Positions 33,401 through 44,061 of a stretch of 64,000 bases of DNA are shown here, one piece after another. The stretch comes from Rhipidocladum racemiflorum (taxonomy: Eukaryota; Streptophyta; Magnoliopsida; Poales; Poaceae). The first letter of the stretch is position 1. Each line of letters begins with the position of its first letter. The translations under genes and the position numbers were made by a program. The notes beneath the pieces were generated by a model, which worked only from the letters and a program-made list of their open reading frames with translations, was not told the DNA's origin and did no database searches. Location: NCBI GenBank assembly GCA_036346355.1, contig CM070575.1, positions 61,695,915 to 61,759,914 on the forward strand, given 5' to 3'.

Positions 33401-34124
33401 TGCTTCGGGCGTGGCTCGACGCGAGGAACCCAGATCTGGCCTTGGTCGCGGCGGAGGAAGACGGCAAAAACCGCGGCAGAACGCAAACCCAACTACGGCG
33501 AGCGATTGCGGGCGGACGGCGGCGGCTTGAGCTCGGTGACCTAGGGCTACGGGTGTGCACGGAAGAGGAGAGCATGGCACGGGTGGCGGCGCAATAAATA
33601 GCGGCCTCGGCGTCCATGAAATCCGCGGAAATCGAGGCCCACTCGGCTGCGGCGATGGAGTCCGACGGCGATTCGGACTGGGCGACGTGGCGCAATCGTG
33701 ACCGTTGGGTCTAGATCCGACGGTCACGCGCGTTAGGGTTCGGTTGGGTTCGGGTCGGGCTTGAGTCCGGTTCTAGTCAGACTCGAGTCTGACTCGGGTC
33801 GGACCCAGTCGGATGAATAGCAAAACCGGTTCACTATTTTCCAGCGATTTAATATTTGAAAATAGTTCTAGTAATTCAAATAATTCGAAAAAAAATAGCA
33901 AAATAATCAGAAAAATTCTAGAAAATACTTTGGGACATTTTGTACTCAAATAAAATATTTTCAACAAAATTTTATTTGAAACTTTTAATTATTTAATTAT
34001 TTCAAAAGGGAATAAATTCAAATTAAATCTAAATAAATCCAAATAAATTCCAAAAAATTCCAAAAATTCTCAAAAATACAAAATAACATTTAAATACATG
34101 AAAAGAAAAAATTGGGGTGTTACA
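30456..34124 (-). mobile_element. Tekay-type solo LTR (3669 bp)
   Basis: TGTCGGGACCCGAATTTGC to GGTGTTACA, with a perfect target-site duplication CTCGC (30451-30455 and 34125-34129). It is colinear with the LTRs of the complete Tekay element but longer in the GC-rich centre. It holds nine perfect TGACGTCA sites (32471-32806) and at least seven GATC-centred palindromes (32868-33720). A TATTTATT box on the minus strand lies near 33590. No internal sequence remains. Confidence 0.93.
32471..32806. promoter_or_regulatory. Cluster of nine TGACGTCA (as-1/CRE-like) sites
   Basis: Perfect TGACGTCA starts at 32471, 32482, 32542, 32654, 32667, 32715, 32726, 32787 and 32799. Four close pairs have start-to-start spacing of 11, 13, 11 and 12 bp. 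TGA-class bZIP factors of plants bind TGACG, and the as-1 element is a pair about 12 bp apart. Confidence 0.7.
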
Positions 34125-34747
34125 CTCGCCCACGAGCATATAAGCTACCCTACAAGCATGCAAGCTCGTCCGCGAATGCCCGAGCATGCAAGCTCAGGAA
34201 CATGCGAGGATTGGTGAGAGCAGGGGATCTCGAGCATGATCGGAAGGTCGTGCTTGCCCCACAATGCCCAAATAGCGATAATTACACCACGATCTGGAGC
34301 TGTTACACCCACAACGGGAACGTGGCGTGAATCAAGGCTTCAGTTACAGTCACGGTTGAATGCAGTCAAATACGCATTATTCGGTGGCAGTTATGATAGA
34401 TATTTTGTAAAACTATAAGTACCCTCCTCGGATGAATTGAGGGGGGGTTACGTCGGAGAAGTCACGCTAGAACACAGATGCGCGTGAACACATCCGTGAC
34501 AACTTGCAAACAAGATTCACATACATTTTGTATAAGATCCACAGCAATAGCAAAAACCCTCTGGAGTAGGGTTATTATCTCCATAGTGAGAGGCCCAAAC
34601 CAGTATAAACCCCTCTGTCCACATTCCGAGTATCATATCTTTCTCTTAACGAGCGTTCTTCGGACGCAAACCCTTCACGGAAAAGAGGCTATGTTTATCC
34701 CTCATTCAACAAGTAAGCTCGGCGGGGAACTGTTTCTTAATCGTTGA
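34125..34747 (+). repeat. 3' LTR of element C, right segment
   Basis: It resumes after the duplicated CTCGC and contains CTATAAGTACCCTCC (TATA region) and ends CGTTGACA. Its terminal TTGACA mirrors the TATCAG start. AATTT at 34748-34752 would be its right target site; the left copy is lost with the truncation. Confidence 0.55.
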
Positions 34748-36621
34748 CAAATTTCAATTGTCAAAACTATTATGCATACGTGTATGTTCAGTAAAGATGT
34801 TAAATTGTAGGAATTTGTATATATACCCGAGTTTGGTGGATTACCTCAATCATAATTGACATGAGAACCTTGCAAAACCCTAAGTTTAGTTTAAACATTG
34901 CAATAAATGTTGAATGGGTATAATTGCCTAGTAAACTGCAAATGTTTAGCCAAGCAGTAGAAGGTGTTAAATTAGAATCATGATTCAATCAAGATGATAT
35001 TCAATCAAAATGTGTTTTCTTTCGGAGATGATTAAGTGGTGAAGTTATTTTGGTAAAAAGGAAAATGAAAAACCTATGATATGGACACGAGTGAGATGTA
35101 TGGTATATTGTGGTTGGACTTGTACGATGTTGGATTGGATATTGTGATTATGATTGGACTTGCACATGAATTCTTGGAAGATCTCGCCTGAGTCAATTAA
35201 GGACCGAACTTGATACTATCAACTGAGTCAAACCGTACAACCACATGAGCTAGTATGAGATAACCTCAATCTAGTACAGTAGTTGGGGATTGACCTTGCA
35301 CTGCAAGAAGTAAAAAGTAGCACAAGCCGTAAATCCTTTAGTGTTGGCTTGAACGGGGCTACCACATGTATTTGTGGGTAAATGCATACCGATGCAACGG
35401 TGTATGCCTTGCTATAGAGTAAAGGACATGATGGGGCATAAACCATCACTTTGAACTTTGTGTTCGGGCTGGAGTTAGTGCGATGGGGTGTAAACCATCG
35501 TCAGGACTGAGTGTTCGGGCTATACTTCCACTCATAGCAAGGGTAAACATCACCGGGCTGGTGCAAGGTTAGCTCTGACCAATGGAATGGTTGTGCCACA
35601 GTCTAGCAAAACGAGTATGATAAGTATCGTGTGACATGGCAGACATGATTGCTAGAATATGTCATGTGGGTAAAGTGTACAATCTTTGTAGAGAATAAAT
35701 CTAATCGATTAGTCGTGCTCACGGTCAAGAGCAACTTAGAAAATAATGTCAAGTATAGAATTTTAGGTTTTTGTCCTGGGTAAACTGTGTTGGTGTTGGA
35801 TAAATGGTTTAGCATATGGAAATGGTATAACGGCTCAATTTTGATTATTATTCAGATTATCATGGAATTGATTGAGTAAAATAGAAATTATAAGATGGCT
35901 CAATATGGAAGTGATCTGGTATGGATATGATTTGGCAAATGGAATTAGAATGGTGGATTTGTTTATAATTATGATGGACCAGATCAATGGGTTCATGAAT
36001 GGAATTGATTATGATAGATCGGATCGATGGATTATTGGATGGAATGAGATCCATTCGTTGTTTGTGGCCTCGGGGGTTCATGAACTGTTATGTCATTCAA
36101 ATGTTACTTTACTGTATTTAATTTTCTTACCATTTGCTCTTTTAAATGCTTCGATTACAACGTATGTACTAATCTATTGCAAATGAAATTTGCTTCATGC
36201 TCAAAACAAACTTAGTGTAGAAACTTTCATCCTTTGACATAATCTTGCATTTATATTATTGTTTCCTTACACTAAAGTCTTGCGAGTACATACGTGTACT
36301 CAACTTTGCTCTCACGAATTTCCTTATACTAAAGTCTCACGAAGTCTTGCGACTATAATCTTGCATTTATATTATTGTTTCCTTACACTAAGTTCGGACC
36401 AATTTGGGTACGGTTTTTGGATAAGTGATCGAATTTCTTACGGGTTGTGTTATTTTCCAATCCAACAACACAACAGTAAGGATCCGAATCACTAATCTAA
36501 GACCGGAGCCCTCACACCCTTTTCCATTATCTTCTTTCTCATTTTTCCAAAATTCAATTATTCAAATCAAATGCTCATTTTAATAATGTGTTTTGTCTTT
36601 TATTGAATTTTGAGATGTTAC
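34748..36621 (-). mobile_element. Unclassified LTR remnant
   Basis: It ends GAGATGTTACA at 36621, like the Tekay-type LTRs (TGTAACATCTC on the minus strand), but its body does not match them. It contains a 35-bp perfect direct repeat (36241-36275 and 36357-36391) and phrases such as GATGGGGTGTAAACCATC. No coding frame is credible. The left end is undefined because element C abuts it. Confidence 0.4.
36241..36391 (+). repeat. 35-bp perfect direct repeat, period 116 bp
   Basis: AATCTTGCATTTATATTATT followed by GTTTCCTTACACTAA is present at 36241-36275 and again at 36357-36391. Confidence 0.9.
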
Positions 36622-37845
36622 AGGTTCTTACTTACGAACTGATTGTAATGTAGCGTGCACATCACAATCAATTCGACCCTCAGAACTGATTGTGATGTGC
36701 ATATGCACATCACCAATGTTAGAACCGATTGTGATGTAGCATTGGGCACATCACAATCGGTTCTAACATTGGAACCAATTGTGATGATTTCACTCTAATT
36801 ATTTCACCATCACCGAATCTTCTATCATAATCGGTTTTATCTCAAAAGTTGAGAACGGAGAGAGATGAAGCGATAATATTGTACCACACTATAGTAACGA
36901 AACTACCTGACGGTTGGGTTGGCTAATAAAGATTGCAAATTCATATTTGAGCTAAAAAAAAATACTATAAAGGATTGGAATGCCCTCTCTAGCTAATACA
37001 CAGAATGCTTGCTCTATAATAAATCAGTTGCTTGCCCTATAATAAGTCAGTTCAGCCATCGCTTCCATATCTTTTTTTTTTTTTTTATGCGAATCGGTCA
37101 ATATATGACTTCATGGGTTAAATAAGTTATTTCAGCCATCACTTCGATTTATTGGGGTGAAGGGTCGGACAGTGCTTCTCATGGTGGAGCCAACGATGGA
37201 GCCTTTTGCCGGGGATGATTAGTCAAAGAAGCCACCACCGCTTCCTATTGCAGGAGACGAGGAGGCAACATGGGAAGCGCGTGGATATGGGGTGGAGACG
37301 TGGAGTACTATTGGATCACCAGCTTCTTCTTGTTCACATACAATGTTTTGAAGTTGAGAATTCCGTCGCTACCAGGACTTGCAAACTGAGGCTTTCCTTA
37401 AGCATAATTTTTGGAGCTGGTTTGCTAATTTTAAAAGTTCAAACTCGATTTCTGCAATTATATCGATATAAATGATTGACGTTGATTAGTGTATTCTTAG
37501 ATAATTTTTGGGTCTACGCGCTCATAAATTAAAAGAGTCCTTAAGATGAAAGCCCAAGGCCCAATACCTGGTTACGGCTTCAACCAGAGTGAAAAAATAG
37601 TCACATGGAAAAACTCCCGACCTATCTATTAACACTGATCAAATGTAAGGTATGCCCTGTTTTTCCCGACCAGCTATGTATATATTGGTCAGGGATAGTT
37701 TATCTGGTTACCCTGACCAGCTATGCACACACTGGTCGGGAATAAATTATTCAGTTGATCCGACCAACATACAGGTCAGACATTGAATAGCCTTCACCCC
37801 AACCTAAAACTAGTCGGGAAGGAAGTTACAATTGCATAAGACTAG
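36622..37845. mobile_element. CACTA-like DNA transposon sequence
   Basis: Two zones have short inverted motifs typical of subterminal repeats of grass CACTA elements: GAACCGATTGTGATGT and its inverse (36640-36790), and CCCGACCAGCTATG with CACTGGTCGGG (37655-37770). The sequence before Tat element E ends CATAAGACTAG, and the duplicated target of E would rebuild ...ACTAGTG, that is CACTAGTC on the other strand, a plausible CACTA terminus. No transposase was seen. The 270-bp ORF at 37206-37475 is not credible. Confidence 0.4.
36713..36772. repeat. Perfect 25-bp inverted repeat with 10-nt loop
   Basis: The arms CCAATGTTAGAACCGATTGT-GATGT (36713-36737) and its exact reverse complement (36748-36772) flank AGCATTGGGC. 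Weaker copies of the motif lie just upstream, near 36640-36710. Confidence 0.95.
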
Positions 37846-38716
37846 TGTCGGTGTTTCGGACACTGGCAATACAATTTATTTGGTTTAGGAGGTCGCGCGC
37901 TCCCTCTCCTCGAATGGTTAGACTCAGGGAGTCCAAGATGTATACTGGTTCGGGCTGAACGTCCCTACTCCAGTTCGTGTGGTAGACTCGTATTGCTTTC
38001 GAGGACAGTATTACAGGCGAGGGCTAAGGGCTGGCCTTGAGTGCCTCGTTGGAGGTGGAGTGAAAGTAAGGCTTTGTTTTTTTGTGCTCTCCCCTCCCCT
38101 TGGGGGTCCTACCTCTCCTTATACCGTTGAAGGGGGCAGGTTACATGGGAGTCCGAAAAAGGGAAAAAAATAGGATGGGGCGTCCCATGCCTGGGAGTCC
38201 TAGTCTTCGGTGAATGACCGATGCCTGCCTGCCCTGCGCCGGGTTGGTAGACACACCGATCGGCAAGGCTCTCTGCTGCGATGGGAAGCGACACGCCTAC
38301 CCTCTGTGCAGTTGCCAGGCGCTGACGTAGCGCTTTGACTCTGGAGTTGCCTCGGGAGGGAGCGCACTCTTCTACTGTGCACGTCTAGGTGACGAGACGG
38401 GTGTCTTGACTTTGGCGACCCTCTCACCGCCTGGGGAAGGGGCCACCTACCCTCGCTCGGTCGCACCGTGTTGTCGTGTCCGAGGGGCAGGTGACCAACG
38501 GTTTGCGGTGGTCAAGCGTTGGGTTTGGGCGGAGAGTATCTTGGTCAGGTCGGGCGCTACGGGGCGTCCGAGTCGTAGGAGGGGCGTGCCCGATCGTCTT
38601 CGATCGGGACCGGGTCGCACGTGGCGGCCCACTTGGCGTCCAGCCATTGTTGGGCCTGGGTCGGCCGACGCGACGTCCCGGGCCGCTGGGGATACCCATG
38701 GTATAGGTACTCGTCA
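37846..38716 (-). repeat. 3' LTR of Tat element E
   Basis: TGTCGGTGTTTCGGACACTG to GTACTCGTCA on the plus strand, 871 bp, bounded by TG..CA. A TATAAGGAG on the minus strand near 38117 is a possible TATA box. The following GTAGCCCCTAAGCCCCCGAG is purine-rich in element sense and acts as the polypurine tract. Confidence 0.75.
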
Positions 38717-38737
38717 GTAGCCCCTAAGCCCCCGAGC
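38717..38737 (-). promoter_or_regulatory. Polypurine tract of element E
   Basis: GCTCGGGGGCTTAGGGGCTAC in element sense, directly before the 3' LTR. Related GCTCGGGGGCTAC copies recur in the adjacent repeats. Confidence 0.7.
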
Positions 38738-39200
38738 AAGCTCGTCAGAGGCGGTCAGGGGTTGCCTTAATCGGCGGAGTCCGGTTGGGCACGCGCGGGC
38801 TTGCCCAGTCGGTTGCTTCGACTGGGTGCGGCAGAGCCCAGTCGGTTGCTTCGGCCGGGTGCGCGCGAGTGCACCCGGTGGGTGTAGCCCCCGAGCCCCC
38901 GAGCGGGTAAGGGAGCCGGTTGGGGGGTTACCCTGGTCGGTAGAGGCCGATCGGGCACGCGCGGGCGTGCCCAGTCAGTTGCTTCAGCCGGGTGCGCGCG
39001 AGCGCACCCGGTGGGTGTAGCCTCCGAGTCCCCGAGCGGGTCAGGGAGCCAATCGGGGGGTTACCCTGGTCGGTAGAGGCCGATCGGGCACACGCGGGCG
39101 TGCCCAGTCGGTTGCTTCGGCCGGGTGCGCGCGAGCGGACTCGGTGGGTGTAGCCCCCGAGCGGGTTAGGGAGTCGGTCGGGGGGTTAGCTCGAGACAGC
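38738..39200 (-). repeat. Tandem repeat with PPT-like units, period 133 bp
   Basis: GTAGCCCCCGAG-type blocks start at 38884, 39017 and 39150 (133-bp steps), with a related first copy at the LTR edge (38717). Each unit also has CCAGTCGGTTGCTTCGGCCG and GGTGCGCGCGAGCGCACCCG, a near-palindrome. This mirrors the array in element A. Confidence 0.85.
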
Positions 39201-39219
39201 TTGAAGTTTTTAGTCTTGG

Positions 39220-39665
39220 ACGCGAGTTGAGGTGACCGGGCCATCTGTTGGCCCAAATGACTGTGGCCTTCCGGTGGCTCGCCTTGGCTGCGCCTCTTGG
39301 CCATTTTTCCTGCCGGGGCTGCGCTTGCCCAGGTTGGTGGGCCGAACTGAGCCTCAGGCGCGAGCCATCGGGTCCCCCGTCGTCCGACAGCCGCAGCGGC
39401 CCAACGGGCCTTCTTCCATCTGCTCGTGGTGCGGTGGCCGAAGCCGAAGGCGAGGGGTCGCGCGGTGCTCCGCTTTGTACAGCGCCCCTTTGATTCCCGC
39501 CGTCTCGTCGGGATTCAATGCGTCGTGAAGGAATGGGCAGGGACTGTTGCGTTTCCACCAGGCGAGGGGCAGACGGAGCGACGGCGGGCGGGGCTTTGTG
39601 CTCAAAGCGTCTCCTGTTCGGATCGTGTCGCCTCGCCCCTATAAGTACGGAGCGGGGGACTTGAG
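39220..39665 (+). promoter_or_regulatory. Promoter region of the NLS-bearing antisense gene
   Basis: It contains CCCCTATAAGTACGGAGCGG (TATA at 39639-39645), 112 bp upstream of the ATG at 39757. The stretch is homologous in order to 40860-41345 ahead of the PF04195-like gene: GGACGCGAGTTGAGGTGAC versus GGACACGAGTTAAGGCGATT, and TATA followed by GCGGGGGAC in both. Confidence 0.6.
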
Positions 39666-39756
39666 AGCACATCACACCCGATCGTTGCCTTTCTCTTCCC
39701 GTCAGGTGCTGGTGCATTCCTTGCCTTCCTCCTCTTCAAAGCGCTTCGAAGGGCGG

Positions 39757-40415
39757 ATGTCTAGCGGAGGCAGTGACCCGGGCGGTGATTAGAGGGCCGG
39801 TAAGCGGCCAGCGGACGCGGACCTGCAGGGTCCAAGCCCCAAGAGGCCCCGTACCGGCGCCGGGTCCTCCGCCGCTATGGCGAGGGGGGCCTCATCCTCC
39901 CCTCGTCCTCCTTCTGCATCCGCGGTTCCTCTTTGGTGTAAGTTTTCGTCACTTAGCTTCGGGCCCGGGAAGGTTCTGGTTCCTTCTAGTTGACGCTTGG
40001 TCGTTCTCCTTTTTTTTGTCCCAGCGCTTTCGGCTCGGGCCTACTCCCGCCGTCCACCACTGTGCCCCCGCCGCCCCCTTTGGTCGGGGCGAGAGCGGCG
40101 GTTACCGCCGGGGTCGTTGCCCATGCTTTTCCACCTGACCTGGGCGGCTCCTCCGATATGGGGGCCCGGGCGGCCAGGCTGGCTGACGCGTTGGCCGGGG
40201 TGCAGGCCTCCTTGGCGGCTCGATCCGCGACGGCGATGGCCTAGGAAGCTCGAGCGTGGGCCACCAAGGAGGAGCTCGCTAAGGTGCGTGAGGAGCTTTG
40301 GTTCGCGCACCAAAACCTCCTCCCCATGCTACGCTGGGCCTTCGATAGCATGGTCGAAAACCTACGGCCATTGGGGGTGAGGCTAAATGAGTCCGCGGAG
40401 CGTACTACCGTGTGA
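39757..40415 (+). pseudogene. Antisense gene of element E: NLS, Pro-rich and helical protein, one intron
   Basis: The ATG at 39757 opens MSSGGSDPGGD, then TAG (39790-39792), then a basic stretch GKRPADADLQGPSPKRPRTG that looks like a bipartite nuclear localisation signal. A predicted intron runs 39938-40024 (GTAAGT ... TTTTTTGTCCCAG). Exon 2 encodes a Pro-rich run, then a helical region (GARAARLADALAGVQASLAA), a TAG at 40242-40244 in place of a likely Gln, and TKEELAKVREELWFAHQNLL up to the stop TGA at 40413-40415. The exon phases as read differ by one base, so either the splice site or a base is off. A nuclear role is inferred from the NLS-like motif only. No homologous enzyme domain was recognised. 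Confidence 0.55.
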
Positions 40416-41318
40416 TACGCTTTCGGTCTCTCTCGGGCGGCTGAGGTCTAGTAGGGCTGGTTTTACGCCGGAGCTAGGCGGAGGGCGTCCGTCCCGACTC
40501 CCGAGTCCCCATCCGATGAGGATATCTGCGGGAGGAGTAGCCGCTGTCTGTCCCACGTATACGCCCCGTCCGCAGGTGTGGGACCTGAAGGGGGTGAGCG
40601 AACGCGTGTTTACCGGGTTGGCTTGAACACCGTGCTCGTGGAGCTGGTAACGGGTGATCCGAGTGGAATATGGAGATCCCTCCTAAGGGATGTTTTTCCT
40701 AGCAGATGATCTCGGCGTGGGTGTCTGACCCACTGGGGGCGTTCCATAAAAAACCTTTCTTTACTCGATCCCGTATCGGACCCCGGGCCGTCCGCTGACC
40801 CGGAGCATAGCCGGCCGTCACCCGTCGATGGGTTCCGCGGGAGAGTGTGAAGTATGGTCTCGGACACGAGTTAAGGCGATTGGGTCATCCGCCAACCCAA
40901 CTAGAGGCCCGCTGGGGGCTCGCCCCTCGCTCGGTTATCGACCGGGGCGGCACAAAATCCGCTTGGAAGATCAGACCTTCGGAACCCGCGGCGCTCGGCT
41001 GGGCCCTAGGCGTGAGTTATTGAACTCTCCGCCGAGTCAGGCCCGTAGCAGCCCAGTGGGCTTGGCATACCTGTTGCGGGGCTCGTGGCGCGGTGAAAGA
41101 GATCGAGAGGGCATAGGGCGCACTGCTCGAGGCGATGTCCTTGCGCCTCCCTTCATCCTGTCACGAGTTAATGCGTAGTGGGAGCATTGGAAACCGTCGA
41201 GGATTACCGGTTGCCCAGTCGTGGGGAGATGGGCGGTCAGAGGGACGGGATGTGCGACGGTTCGCTCGATGTGGCGTCCAATCGACTGACGCCTGTTCGA
41301 GTAGCATCCGTCCATCAC
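40416..41318. other. Intergenic region between antisense genes of element E
   Basis: The first 440 bp hold nothing recognisable and probably include the 3' UTR of the gene before. 40860-41345 is the duplicated promoter region described at 39220-39665. Confidence 0.5.
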
Positions 41319-41326
41319 CTATAAAG
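41319..41326 (+). promoter_or_regulatory. TATA box of the PF04195-like antisense gene in element E
   Basis: CTATAAAG followed by GTGGCGCGGGGGAC, 160 bp upstream of the ATG at 41486. Confidence 0.6.
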
Positions 41327-41485
41327 GTGGCGCGGGGGACAGCGAGACAGGCACTCGCCTGTGCCTTCCTCGCCTTCCTGCTTCTGTCTGTTTGTAGAAA
41401 AAAGATGAGAGAGCAAAAGGAGATCGGGTAGAGAGTTCCGTACCTCCTTCTTACCCTGCTCCCTCATGTTTTCTGTTTCTCGGAG

Positions 41486-42003
41486 ATGTCGTTGCCAGAA
41501 TGCTCCATTAAGCCCACCCGCGCGATCGGCCTGGAGAAGAAGGGGTTCCTTCCTCCTCGGGACGTCTCGAAGTGGAGGGTGCCAACGGGAGCGACAGTGC
41601 CCGCGCCAGGTGCCGACGAGATCGTCGTACCTGCCTCGTTCTATGAGCGCGAGTTAGGCCTTCTGCTCCACCCCTTCGTCCGCGGGTTGCTGCAATTCTA
41701 CAAGGCGGAGGTGCATGACCTCAACCCCAACGACGTCCTTCACATTGCGGTCTTCATCACGCTGTGCAAGGCGTTCTTGGGGATCGATCCCCACTGGGCG
41801 CTCTGGAGGCACTTCTTCGCGCCGCGACTGATGAAGGACAAGCCGGCGGGTGCTTTGGTACCCATCGGCGGCGTGGCCATCTAGTTGCGGAGCGGCCGTG
41901 CGGCAGACTACATCAAGGTGAAGCTGCCGTCGTCGAACCGTGGTTGGCACAACGAGTGGCTTTACGTCCGTAACCTCGGAGGTAGCGCCCCGACCTTCAC
42001 CGC
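41486..42003 (+). pseudogene. PF04195-like antisense protein of element E: N-terminal part
   Basis: A 132-residue open stretch from the ATG at 41486, preceded by a TATA box. It holds the family signature: PASFYERELGLLLHPFVRGL, then VHDLNPNDVLHIAVFITLCK and AFLGIDPHWALWRHFFAPRL. A TAG at 41882-41884 sits where the family has Gln before LRSGR, after which the same frame continues (NEWLYVRNLGGSAP) to the insertion point of the Tekay-type LTR at 42003. The frame resumes at 56775. The protein is antisense to the pol of its own element. Function unknown. Confidence 0.75.
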
Positions 42004-42441
42004 TGTCGGGACCCGAATTTGAAAATCCGGACCCTCTGTGTATTCAGCACTAGTCCAGGAACATGCTAGTGCACAGTCTCAACTTTGGTAAATATCACAA
42101 TCATACTCAACAAAATAATAAGGTACTTTAATTAGTTAACAAGCTGGTTGCTCGACCTTAAGGTCAAGTTACAAATATATGCCACGCAGGGCGAAAACTT
42201 ATTAAAAGAGAAATAACTGCAGCGGAAAATAAGATAACTTCGTGGCGCCATCCAGTATACCACAGGCAACTGACTGGGCTCGCTTCCTAGTTAGACGGTT
42301 CCTCTTGGATCTCCTCCTCCAAAGCTGGTGTAGATTCTTCTTCAACTGGTGTTGTATTGTGGCAAGGGTGAGTACTTGGTACTTAGCAAGTCATGCACAG
42401 AATGCAAACTAATATACTACATGCATGGCTTAGTACAAAGG
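42004..42441 (-). mobile_element. Tekay-type solo LTR, left segment
   Basis: TGTCGGGACCCGAATTTGAA start with the usual CTAGTCCAGGAAC and CAGTATACCACAGGCAACTG blocks. It continues at 53624 and ends GGTGTTACA at 56774. The perfect target-site duplication is ACCGC (41999-42003 and 56775-56779). With element D removed it is about 3.6 kb. Element D is inserted after 42441. Confidence 0.92.
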
Positions 42442-44051
42442 TGAAAGACCGAGATGGCGATCAGAGGGGGGGTGAATGATCCCAAATAAAAATATCCCCT
42501 ACTCAACGTACTCCAAACAATCCCGCAAAGAAAACCGATGCTCCTTAAAATCGCGAAACCCACAAAAATCGGAACGACTTGACAACTATGTGTATCCCTA
42601 GCTTACATGGATAGGAACCATGAATCATGTGAGGGATATTTAAATCACAAATTCTGGTTGTCAAGTGTCCAAAGCAAGGAGGAATCAATTCAAATACTTC
42701 TTTTCTAAAAGAGATCAAGCCAAAACACAAAAGCCTCTTTTTAGAAAAGCAAAAGCAGATTTTCAGGAATTGTCCTCAATTAGAGCAGGTGGATGGTGGA
42801 CTTCTGTTGCTCCAAAAAATTTGGGAATTTTTCAGCCTGTGAGCTGTTGAGTCGTGAAGCACTCCACCAAAAATCACCACCAAACACCTTCTACAAAAAC
42901 AGGAAAAATCAAGAACTACGAACAGTCAGGATTTTCAATCAGGAAATTTGGGGCTCGGTTTTCACCTCACAGCTCCCAAATGGTGCATCCAGTGGACTCC
43001 AAAATTTTTCCACAGATTGGTATATGAGTCAAGCACCTTCTCCAACAAGAATCAATCAAGAAAGATTTTTCTATATTTTTCTAAAAATCAAAGACTGACT
43101 GCTGCGCGAAGAACAAGTTCAGGACAGATTTGCAATCTTGATAGAAACTTGATCTCTAGTCTATCCTAGGGTGCAAGAAAGATGTAAAACCAAATGAGCA
43201 CCCTCAAGACCTCCTTGATCAACAGCATTTAGAAGGAGAGGAGCAAATCCAAATTATGCGAGAAAGTAAATTGCGAGAATTTACATGCGGGAAAGTAAAT
43301 GCTGAATTTAAATTGCGTAAAGTAAAGACATAATGTAAATGCGAATTTAAATTCACAAAAAGTAAAGAAAATCTTTGTATTTTCTGGTTGGAAGGTTTAC
43401 AAAGCCTCACTTCATGTGGGCAAAGCTCAAAGGAGCAACTCAAACCTTCAAGTGAGGGAGGACACCCTCCCCCTCTATTTATACTACTCTAGGGCCACCT
43501 ACCACCCTTGGATGAGTCCCAAACCCTAGGGCACTCCACCAAGGGCTAGGATTAACCCTCTCATTTCAACCCACACATGGGCTTTACATGGGCCACATTG
43601 GCCATACATGGGTTTTAAACAAAACCCGATCAACCCGATGCAACGGGCCTTCATCCGCCGGACTTGACCGCTCAGTTTCCTCCTCTTCGAGCCTCCAACC
43701 CGAACCGGAAACCTTGAGCCACCTCAAGTCCATTTCCTTGACGTCCAAGTGAACCCGGTTTGAGCCCAACCATCTCGTCGGCATCCTCAACCGCTCTGGA
43801 CCTCGGTTCTCCCAACCTAGTCCCGGTACTTACCAACGACCATAGCTGCCTCAAGAACCTGTACCACAAGGAACAAACCATTTTGCACATACCACAATGC
43901 ACATACCTTTTCTTCCTGCATGTTAGTCCACAATTATCATTAATTGAAACATGCAATACCGAGTCAAATCAAACTCAAGCCTGAGCACACCTTGCTCAAA
44001 TAAAGTCAAATACTCATCACAAACATGGATGGACCTCCACATGGTCCTTCA
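42442..44051 (-). repeat. 3' LTR of Sirevirus D
   Basis: 1610 bp, TGAAAGACCGAGATGGCGAT to CATGGTCCTTCA. Nearly identical to 52013-53618. Confidence 0.95.
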
Positions 44052-44061
44052 ATCTCCCCCT
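44052..44061 (-). promoter_or_regulatory. Polypurine tract of Sirevirus D
   Basis: ATCTCCCCCT reads AGGGGGAGAT in element sense, directly inside the 3' LTR. It is conserved at 22641-22650 in element B. Confidence 0.88.

Larger units (their letters stand above)
28935..34747 (+). mobile_element. Truncated Tat-type element C
   Basis: It carries a PF04195-like antisense gene (28935-29868), a PPT-like CCTCAGGGGCTAGC (30303-30316) and a 3' LTR split by a Tekay-type solo LTR (30317-30455 and 34130-34747). Its left side is cut off at the junction with element B. Layout and polarity match A. No pol is present. Confidence 0.65.

Noticed and set aside
33194..33727. 177-residue minus-strand ORF inside a solo LTR
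   Set aside because: It sits in the GC-rich palindrome block and is Pro/Arg-rich. Not called as a gene, though the shared frame in sister LTRs is noted as a weak finding.
35872..36186. 104-residue ORF in the unclassified LTR
   Set aside because: AT-rich, hydrophobic low-complexity reading with no homologue I recognise; likely chance.
37206..37475. Possible host gene exon (89-residue ORF)
   Set aside because: No recognisable domain, no promoter, and CACTA-like repeats on both sides.
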